A stretch of 6,861 bases of DNA, taken from positions 1 to 6,861 of the forward strand of contig JAGBXG010000291.1 of the NCBI GenBank assembly GCA_017629415.1, written 5' to 3'. The notes below the pieces were generated by a model. It saw nothing but the letters and a program-made list of their open reading frames with translations, was not told where the DNA came from and made no database searches. Both the position numbers and the translations under genes were made by a program. Position 1 is the first letter of the stretch. Each line of letters begins with the position of its first letter. Of the stretch, positions 1-4,610 are shown piece after piece. The DNA comes from Pseudomonadota bacterium (GTDB lineage Bacteria > Myxococcota > Bradymonadia > UBA4248).

Positions 1-1063
1 AGGCGCGTTCGATAAAGTTGCGCAGTTCTCGAACGTTGCCGGGCCAGTTGTAGGCACGGAGCTTTTGCATCGTTGAGAACGTGATATTCGGGGCGGGACG
101 ACCGAATTTTTTGCTGGCATCTTCGAGGAAGTGTTCGATAAGCAAAGGCAGATCTTCAGGTCTTTTGCGAAGCGGCGGAAGATCAATTTTAATCACGGCC
201 AGGCGGTAATAGAGATCTTCGCGGAAATGACCGTTTTGGACTTCTTGTGCCAGTGAGCGGTTGGTGGCGGCAATGACGCGCACATCGACGTTGTAAGTCT
301 TTTCAGAGCCTACCGGTCGAACCATGTGATTTTCCAGTGCTCTGAGCAGCTTAGGCTGCAAATCAAGCGAAAGTTCGCCGATTTCATCGAGGAAAAGCGT
401 TCCGCCATGAGCTTGTTGGAATGCGCCTTTACGTTCAGAGACTGCGCCTGTGAATGCGCCTTTGACGTGTCCGAAAAGCTCGGATTCAATCAGGTCTTTG
501 GATACAGCCGAGCAGTCGAAAATGACGAACGGTTTGTTGGCACGGTCAGAATGTTCGCGGATGGCGGCGGCCACGAGTTCCTTGCCGCATCCGGATTCAC
601 CTTCGATGAGCACTGTGGCAGGCGTGGGCGCAACTTTCGAAAGCAGGCCAAAAATTTCGCGCATAGCAACAGACTGTCCGAGAAGCTTACCGAAATGATT
701 CTGCTTTGAAATGGAGATATCGATAGCATCGGATGTCATTGCAAAGCTGATTTCAACGGCGCCGCATCGGAAGGTCATCGGCGTTGTCAAATAGATGTCA
801 TTGATGCGCAAATCGCCGATAAATGTGCCATTTTTGCTGCCGAGATCGACGAGCCGGTAGCCGTTTTCATCGAGTTCGATTTTGGCATGCTGTCTCGAAA
901 TGGACGGTTCATGAAGACAAAAGTCGCAGTCGGGATGTGACCCAATGGTGACAAGTCTTTTTTGAAATCCGCATTGCTGATGGGCGGTTTTAAGGGTGTA
1001 TTTTTGAACTTTTAGCGCGACGGATGTGTCGGCCAAGATGGTTCTGGTTTCTTCGTTACTCAT
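1..1063 (-). CDS. FHA-domain sigma-54-dependent transcriptional activator (bacterial enhancer-binding protein), 3' end cut by window edge
   Basis: This protein should activate sigma-54 RNA polymerase at an upstream site, with its ATPase controlled by phosphothreonine recognition rather than by a receiver domain. The 354 visible residues show an N-terminal FHA domain at about 15-110, with Gly41-Ser42, SISRQH at 54-59 and GSKNGTF at 75-81 as the phosphopeptide-binding signature. A linker follows, then the AAA+ domain: Walker A GESGCGKE (155-162), the sigma-54-contacting GAFTGA loop (202-207), Walker B GGTLFLDEIGE (220-230), and the arginine-finger region FREDLYYRL (280-288). The PGNVREL motif near the end marks the close of the AAA+ core. 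The Fis-type helix-turn-helix expected next lies beyond the left edge. ATG at 1063 is chosen because an in-frame TGA sits 9 nt upstream; AGGAG (1082-1078) lies 14 nt before it, a rather long spacing. It follows the 67-aa gene in the same operon and same frame. The target promoters are not visible. Confidence 0.95.
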   Translation of the reverse strand, partial: MSNEETRTILADTSVALKVQKYTLKTAHQQCGFQKRLVTIGSHPDCDFCLHEPSISRQHAKIELDENGYRLVDLGSKNGTFIGDLRINDIYLTTPMTFRCGAVEISFAMTSDAIDISISKQNHFGKLLGQSVAMREIFGLLSKVAPTPATVLIEGESGCGKELVAAAIREHSDRANKPFVIFDCSAVSKDLIESELFGHVKGAFTGAVSERKGAFQQAHGGTLFLDEIGELSLDLQPKLLRALENHMVRPVGSEKTYNVDVRVIAATNRSLAQEVQNGHFREDLYYRLAVIKIDLPPLRKRPEDLPLLIEHFLEDASKKFGRPAPNITFSTMQKLRAYNWPGNVRELRNFIERA

Positions 1064-1072
1064 GTCCCGGTA

Positions 1073-1276
1073 TCAGGCTCCTGACGATTCATAGAAAACA
1101 ATGCTTTTTCCGTCGGGGAGCAACACGAGTCGTGCGCTGAACTCCCGAATGCTCATGGCAAGTGCCGTCTGGTTCATGTACCAGTAATTGAGCGCCTTGC
1201 GTTTTGCATCACTTCGCGTCCGTCCGGTAAAAGTGATGGGTTCCTTGCGAGTTTGTGTTTTCTCCTGATTTCCCAT
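1073..1276 (-). CDS. 67-aa conserved-looking protein of unknown function
   Basis: I do not recognise this family. The 67 residues have a charged N-terminus with Lys, Gln and Thr (about 1-18). A basic helix-like segment RSDAKRKALNYWYMNQ (21-36) follows, then a likely beta pair ending in LLPDGKSIVFYES (52-64). There is no signal peptide, membrane segment or cysteine. The case for a real gene is strong. An AAAGGAG ribosome binding site lies 9 nt before the ATG and overlaps the stop of the preceding gene, and the stop is 9 nt before the start of the sigma-54 activator. It therefore sits as a coupled cistron between a pseudo-receiver/DUF4388-like protein and an FHA regulator, which suggests a small signalling partner or nucleic-acid-binding accessory; that role is inference. 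It is in the same frame as the downstream regulator, separated by TGA and three codons. Confidence 0.8.
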   Translation of the reverse strand: MGNQEKTQTRKEPITFTGRTRSDAKRKALNYWYMNQTALAMSIREFSARLVLLPDGKSIVFYESSGA

Positions 1277-1285
1277 CTTCGAGGT

Positions 1286-1292
1286 CTCCTTT
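1286..1292 (-). promoter_or_regulatory. Strong ribosome binding site of the 67-aa gene
   Basis: AAAGGAG on the minus strand, 9 nt before ATG at 1276. It shares bases with the TAA stop (1293-1291) of the preceding gene. It is among the best Shine-Dalgarno matches in the window and is the main argument that the 67-aa frame is translated. Confidence 0.85.
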
Positions 1293-2466
1293 ATGCGGTC
1301 AAATCAAGCGCGTCCGTAGCTATAAACAGGTAAATGATTCTGTGCAGCAATGGATTGTCGCTCAGAACACTGAGAAGTTTTGCCATGGATTCGCCGTGCA
1401 AGAGCGTGTTGATAACCATTTCAGTTTCGGGCATGTCCGTCAGACAGTCCCTAACATTACTATTATCGTTTAATTTCAAAAAATAGGGAAGAGCGGATTG
1501 AACAATGGGCAGAATATGCACATCCGGAAGGCGATTTAAAATGCCGTTCTGCAGGATTTTATCTTGTGCCTGCATCGTGTTTATCGTTTTGTTTTCCGTA
1601 TCTTTCGGCGTTTCCTGCCATGTGTAATAGGCTTCGTACCACGAAAAAAATTCCAGGCATTTGGGGGTGATTTCATCGTCATTGAGGGCATGCGGAGGCG
1701 TGAGAATATCCTGCTGGGTGCATTGTGTGACGATACCATGCCGAAACGTGAGCATACATGTTTCAGTGCATCGTTTGAGTGTCAGAATGCCGGTTTTATA
1801 TTGCGTGGTCAGGCGATGCCAAAGCGGTGCAAAGTGATGTTGTGAAAACCATCCTTTATCGGGTGTTGTCATCAGGTCGCAGATATCCGTGCTATGGAGC
1901 GGCATGCCTTTTCGGGCTTTGCCCTCATACGGCATGCCTGGCTTCGCTTTGTCCGCGCCGTTCGGCGCGTCCATACGCTGCGCCAAATCTGTTTTGAATT
2001 TGCTGATGCCGGTTCTCCTGATTCCAGATTTTTCATGTTCATGCATGGCTTTGAGTCGCATGAAATGGGCATGCTGTGCCAGGGGGATATGATGCCATGG
2101 GGCGTTTTTTGTATTGTCCTTTGGAAACTGCACAGTCTCGATGATCATGACTGGCGTGGGATGTTCCGGCAAAATATCGGTAAAACCATAAGTTTCGCAG
2201 AGTTCAGAAAGGGCAGACCAGCTGCTGAGTGTTTCAATCCGGGCTATCCATTTGGCTTGCGGCGTTTCGCGAGGCATGTCAATGACTGCCATGCCGTCAA
2301 AGACGAGATCGCAAACGATGGTGGCATCAGGATGGTTTTTGATCCCTTCTTTCAGGGCTTCGGCGGTTTGTGCGCGTACCATCTGACATCCTGCATGCTC
2401 AAGATGATGGGCTACGGGTTCTATCCCTTCTTCCCATGAAGTGGCGAAAATACAGGTTTGGCTCAT
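1291..2466 (-). CDS. Pseudo-receiver plus DUF4388-like signalling protein
   Basis: A 391-aa cytoplasmic protein, probably a signalling adaptor. Residues 4-110 follow the alternating strand/helix pattern of a response-regulator receiver: strand CIFAT, helix, strand CQMVRA, helix, then IVCDLVFDGM with Asp53 at the phospho-acceptor position. The acidic pair expected after strand 1 is replaced by Thr-Ser-Trp, and the usual Lys-Pro near the end by Pro-Glu-His-Pro, so phosphorylation is doubtful. Residues about 213-283 (WHRLTTQYKTGILTL...LTFRHGIV) resemble the DUF4388/PatA-type module found in myxobacterial-type regulators. The C-terminus (300-391) looks helical. A palindrome-rich linker lies at about 165-195. 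The start at 2466 is preferred over one 60 nt upstream: its ATG follows the dus stop by 2 nt (TGAGCATG), implying termination-reinitiation, and no good Shine-Dalgarno is present. Both domain calls rest on pattern similarity read by eye; the exact function is unknown. Confidence 0.8.
   Translation of the reverse strand: MSQTCIFATSWEEGIEPVAHHLEHAGCQMVRAQTAEALKEGIKNHPDATIVCDLVFDGMAVIDMPRETPQAKWIARIETLSSWSALSELCETYGFTDILPEHPTPVMIIETVQFPKDNTKNAPWHHIPLAQHAHFMRLKAMHEHEKSGIRRTGISKFKTDLAQRMDAPNGADKAKPGMPYEGKARKGMPLHSTDICDLMTTPDKGWFSQHHFAPLWHRLTTQYKTGILTLKRCTETCMLTFRHGIVTQCTQQDILTPPHALNDDEITPKCLEFFSWYEAYYTWQETPKDTENKTINTMQAQDKILQNGILNRLPDVHILPIVQSALPYFLKLNDNSNVRDCLTDMPETEMVINTLLHGESMAKLLSVLSDNPLLHRIIYLFIATDALDLTA
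1900..1969. repeat. Palindrome-rich in-frame stretch with 30-bp-period direct repeat
   Basis: CGGCATGCC occurs at 1900-1908 and again at 1930-1938, a period of 30 nt (ten codons). Between them is a small hairpin, GGGC-TTT-GCCC (1914-1924). Just after lies a perfect 6-bp inverted repeat, CGCGCC-GTTC-GGCGCG (1954-1969). The block falls in the linker of the pseudo-receiver gene and encodes the related peptides KAKPGMP and KARKGMP. It looks like a small palindromic element tolerated inside a coding region, by analogy with intragenic palindromic elements known in Rickettsia; its mobile origin is inference. Confidence 0.5.
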
Positions 2467-2468
2467 GC

Positions 2469-3476
2469 TCAAAATCCAGCCAGGGTAAGAAGTTCGAGTT
2501 TGGCCTCGTCTTCGTTTTGAGACCAAAGGGCTTCCAGTTCATCGCGAGGCGTCCAGGTTTCGGCACGTTCCTGCATTTTAAGTTCGCGGCCAAGTGCGCC
2601 GGTCGGGGCATAACGCATGAGGAAACCCAGCTGATGCTTGAGGAATTCGAGAGAACGTTTGCGACCGCGTTCATCATCACCAAATGTTTCAAGCGTATAA
2701 GCCACGAGCTTTTTGAGCATTTCAAGACGTTCGGCAGACGAAGGATCCAGCGGTTTGCCTTCCTGAATTTCCTGGAAAATCCAAGGTTTAGTAATGGCGC
2801 CTCGCGCGAAGGCAAATCCGGCACAAGCCGAAGATTCACGGATAGCTTCCACATCGGAACCATTGGCCAAGTCGCCGCAGCCAATGACGGGAATATCGAT
2901 ATTTCGTGCGACAGATTCAATGAGTTCCCAGTCGCATTTGCCGCGATATTGGGCAGCTTTGGTGCGTCCGTGAATAAAAATGGCATTCAAGCCGCATGTT
3001 TGGGCAATTTCAGCCACTTGTTGAGCCACGTTTTCATCGTCATCAAAACCCTTGCGAATTTTGACCGACACAGGAATCGATACCGCCTGACGGATGGCAT
3101 CGAATTGCATCGCGAGATTTTCAGGCCGCTTGAGCAAAATCGCGCCGCCGCCATGAGAAACCACGGAATGATGCGGACATGCGCAGTTAAAATCGACAAA
3201 ATCGGCACCAAATTTTTCGGCTGTTTTGGCGGCTTTAGCTAAATGATTCGGATTGCCGCCAACAATTTGTGCACCAAAAACACGGCTGTCATGCGGTCCA
3301 CGTTTGAGCAAGGTAAAATCTTGCTTGCCGCCATTGGCAACATACTTGGCAATGGCCATTTCACCAATAGTGGCTTCGGCACCATATTCAAGCACAAGAC
3401 GACGGAAAGGACGGTTGGAAACATTGGTCACAGAACCCATAAAATAACGGGCATTCATGAATTTTTTATCGTTCAT
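2469..3476 (-). CDS. dus: tRNA-dihydrouridine synthase (Dus family, DusB-like)
   Basis: A flavin-dependent enzyme reducing specific uridines of tRNA to dihydrouridine with NADPH. The 335-aa length fits the family. The TIM barrel carries the diagnostic sites: start-of-barrel GSVTNVSNRPFRRL (14-27), FGAQIVG (67-73), the catalytic loop DFNCACP with Cys100 as the expected general acid, SVKIRKG (137-143) with Lys139, IHGRTKAAQYRGKCDW (168-183) with His169 for uridine contact, and flavin-phosphate motifs GCGDL (199-203) and FARGAITKPWIF (223-234). The helical tRNA-binding domain follows from about 245. Two details differ from the commonest forms: Ala224 where Gly-Arg-Gly is usual, and Cys98 beside the catalytic Cys. 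The subfamily, and hence the tRNA position, cannot be fixed from this. ATG at 3476 is taken; Met7 (3458) is an alternative, and neither has a clear Shine-Dalgarno. It is directly coupled to the next gene downstream. A second palindromic element sits about 20 nt upstream of its start. Confidence 0.95.
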   Translation of the reverse strand: MNDKKFMNARYFMGSVTNVSNRPFRRLVLEYGAEATIGEMAIAKYVANGGKQDFTLLKRGPHDSRVFGAQIVGGNPNHLAKAAKTAEKFGADFVDFNCACPHHSVVSHGGGAILLKRPENLAMQFDAIRQAVSIPVSVKIRKGFDDDENVAQQVAEIAQTCGLNAIFIHGRTKAAQYRGKCDWELIESVARNIDIPVIGCGDLANGSDVEAIRESSACAGFAFARGAITKPWIFQEIQEGKPLDPSSAERLEMLKKLVAYTLETFGDDERGRKRSLEFLKHQLGFLMRYAPTGALGRELKMQERAETWTPRDELEALWSQNEDEAKLELLTLAGF

Positions 3477-3714
3477 TGTTTTTTATTCTTATTTTTTGTG
3501 GGGCTCTGCCCCACACCCCGCCAAGGGGCTGAGCCCCTTGGAACCCACAATGGGGACTGACGTTTTCGTGGGTTGGACGAGGACTGATGACTGATGTTTG
3601 GGCGAAATAGGACCCTGTGTCCCATCCCGCGAGTTGAAAATGTTGGCGCACGTGACTGAGCTGAGCAACGCAGTTGACGAAGCAAGCGCGCCATTCTGTC
3701 GAGCAAAAAAGTTT
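3477..3714. other. Spacer between recR and dus: palindromic element plus unassigned DNA
   Basis: 238 nt without a supportable gene. The dus-proximal part (about 3477-3497) is almost pure A/T and would be the dus leader. Next comes the palindromic element (3497-3555). The remaining 3556-3714 contains a short tandem GACTGAT GACTGAT and a T-rich run (3709-3716) next to the recR stop. An open frame crosses the spacer on the minus strand, but it runs straight through the palindromes and has no ribosome binding site. No convincing -35/-10 pair, tRNA or intrinsic terminator was found for either neighbour. Confidence 0.6.
3497..3555 (-). repeat. Palindromic repeat element, copy A
   Basis: Read on the minus strand, this begins CCCCATTGTGGGTTCC and continues into a perfect 9-bp stem with a 3-nt loop (3521-3529 with 3533-3541). 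A GGGGT spacer follows, then a second hairpin with an 8-bp stem and 3-nt loop (3497-3504 with 3508-3515), ending in an A-rich tail. It matches copy B at 4497-4609 in order, sequence and tail, but on the opposite strand. The A-rich rather than T-rich tail means it is not a standard intrinsic terminator for leftward transcription. It would form two stable RNA hairpins just ahead of dus. A dispersed extragenic palindrome family is the likeliest explanation. Confidence 0.75.
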
Positions 3715-4311
3715 TTAAATTTCGCGTCTGTCTAGCAGTGAGCGCCCCAAGGTTGCTTTATCAGCGTATTCAAGCTGAGCACCCATGGGTAAGCCGGAGG
3801 CAATGCGCGAAACTTTGATTCCCAGGGGTTCAATCAAGCGTTTGAGATAAACGGCGGTGGCTTCTCCCTCAACTGAAGGATTGGTGGCTAAAATAATTTC
3901 TGTAAATGAACTTTGGCCCAATCTGGCCACGAGTTCTCGAATTTTTAAATCTGAGGGCGTAATGCCGTCAAGTGGCGATATGGCACCATGCAAAACGTGG
4001 TATCTGCCGTGAAATTCGTGGGTATTTTCTATGGCGGCAAGATCTTGCGGGGATTCGACGACGCAAAGCAAATGTTCGTCCCGAACGGGTTTCGTACAGC
4101 GGCTGCATGGGGAAGATTCGCACAGATTTTGGCATGTTTCACAGAATTTGATGCGTTCTCGGGCTGCTGTAATCGCATGAGCAATCTGTATTGCCGTTTC
4201 AGGCGGCTGTTTTACGAGATAAAATGCCAGTCTTGTGGCCGATTTTCGGCCGATACCCGGGAGCATGGCAAATGCATCGATGAGCTGTTGTAAAGCTTGT
4301 GTATGTTGCAT
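3715..4311 (-). CDS. recR: Recombination mediator protein RecR
   Basis: RecR acts with RecO (and RecF) to load RecA onto SSB-coated single-stranded DNA during gap repair. It forms a DNA-encircling tetramer in the cytoplasm. The 198-aa length is canonical. Visible in order are the helix-hairpin-helix LPGIGRKSATRLAF (17-30), a zinc-finger cysteine cluster CETC...CSRC (Cys57, 60, 69, 72, with an extra Cys64), the Toprim domain starting LLCVVESPQDLAAIE (81-95), YHVLHGAISPLDGI (104-117), ATNPSVEGEATAVYL (142-156), and the conserved C-terminal SGLPMGAQLEYAD...TLGRSLLDRR. ATG at 4311 gives the normal N-terminus, but only a weak GAG-type ribosome binding signal precedes it. The usual neighbours dnaX and ybaB/ebfC are not adjacent; spacers with inverted copies of a palindromic element lie on both sides. 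It may be transcribed from its own unseen promoter or by read-through from the nuclease gene. Confidence 0.98.
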   Translation of the reverse strand: MQHTQALQQLIDAFAMLPGIGRKSATRLAFYLVKQPPETAIQIAHAITAARERIKFCETCQNLCESSPCSRCTKPVRDEHLLCVVESPQDLAAIENTHEFHGRYHVLHGAISPLDGITPSDLKIRELVARLGQSSFTEIILATNPSVEGEATAVYLKRLIEPLGIKVSRIASGLPMGAQLEYADKATLGRSLLDRREI

Positions 4312-4496
4312 GGATACTCGGTTAAAAAATACAAGTTAAAAAATCAGGGAATGTCTGAACCATTGGCTTTGGCTCGTCATTTGGCACACTTTCATTGTCA
4401 GCAGCGTCATTCCAGGCGGTTGCAAAGTCACCAAAGATTTACGAAATTGTATGTTGTGGAAACGCTATCAGTACTTTTTTACCTCACAAAAAACGC

Positions 4497-4609
4497 CCCC
4501 TATTGCGGGTTCCAAGGGGCTTGAGCCCCTTGGTGGGGTTTGGGGCAAAGCCCCAATGGGGTTTGGGGCAAAGCCCCAATGGGGTTTGGGGCAAAGCCCC
4601 CCAAAAAAA
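4497..4609 (+). repeat. Palindromic repeat element, copy B, with internally amplified hairpin unit
   Basis: On the plus strand it begins CCCCTATTGCGGGTTCC and forms a perfect 9-bp stem with a 4-nt loop (4512-4520 with 4525-4533). It then has three consecutive copies of a TGGGGTTTGGGGC-type hairpin unit, ending in an A7 run (4603-4609). Copy A has the same plan but a single second hairpin. The element ends one base from the nuclease stop codon. Six G4 runs on the plus strand (4535-4591) also give G-quadruplex potential. Because the tail is A on the plus strand and precedes the hairpins on the minus strand, it does not read as a normal intrinsic terminator in either direction. Confidence 0.75.
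4534..4602 (+). repeat. Three tandem copies of a 23-bp hairpin unit
   Basis: Copies at 4534-4556, 4557-4579 and 4580-4602. The first two are identical; the third differs only in its last two bases (CC for AA). Each contains the inverted repeat TTGGGGC-AAA-GCCCCAA (shortened in copy three). The near identity suggests recent slippage or recombination-driven duplication. Confidence 0.9.
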
Positions 4610-4610
4610 C

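Larger units (their letters stand above)
4312..4610. other. Spacer between the Bax1-like nuclease gene and recR
   Basis: 299 nt. The nuclease-proximal part (4497-4609) is palindromic element copy B. The recR-proximal part holds a direct repeat GTTAAAAAAT at 4321-4330 and 4335-4344 (period 14), placed 10-33 nt before the recR start and therefore in its leader. The middle (4345-4496) shows no gene, tRNA or recognisable promoter; a plus-strand open frame of about 75 codons there has no ribosome binding site and low-complexity content. Confidence 0.6.

Noticed and set aside
1894..2439. Plus-strand open frame of 181 codons
   Set aside because: It lies entirely opposite the pseudo-receiver gene and shows no motif or translation signal.
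2467..2526. Upstream start giving a 411-aa pseudo-receiver protein
   Set aside because: The extra 20 residues overlap the end of dus and are basic with no domain match. The ATG at 2466 follows the dus stop by 2 nt and precedes the first receiver-like strand directly.
2370..3242. Long plus-strand open frame of 290 codons antisense to dus and the pseudo-receiver gene
   Set aside because: It is a shadow of strongly supported minus-strand genes. Its composition is that of reverse-complemented codons, with no ribosome binding site and no recognisable domain.
3497..3541. Intrinsic terminator for recR
   Set aside because: The hairpins are strong, but on the transcribed minus strand they are followed by A residues rather than a T run.
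3660..3690. Possible sigma-54 promoter TGGCGCGCTTGC on the minus strand upstream of dus
   Set aside because: The two halves are three bases too close, so the rigid sigma-54 spacing is not met.
3473..3706. Minus-strand 77-codon frame across the recR-dus spacer
   Set aside because: It translates straight through the hairpins of the palindromic element, has Arg/Ser/Pro-rich low-information content and no Shine-Dalgarno. A repeated non-coding sequence is likelier.
4381..4400. Possible sigma-54 promoter, TTGGCACACTTTCATTGTC, on the plus strand
   Set aside because: The distance between the TGGCAC and TTGT parts is two bases too long for the strict -24/-12 spacing, TTGC is not matched, and no plus-strand gene follows.
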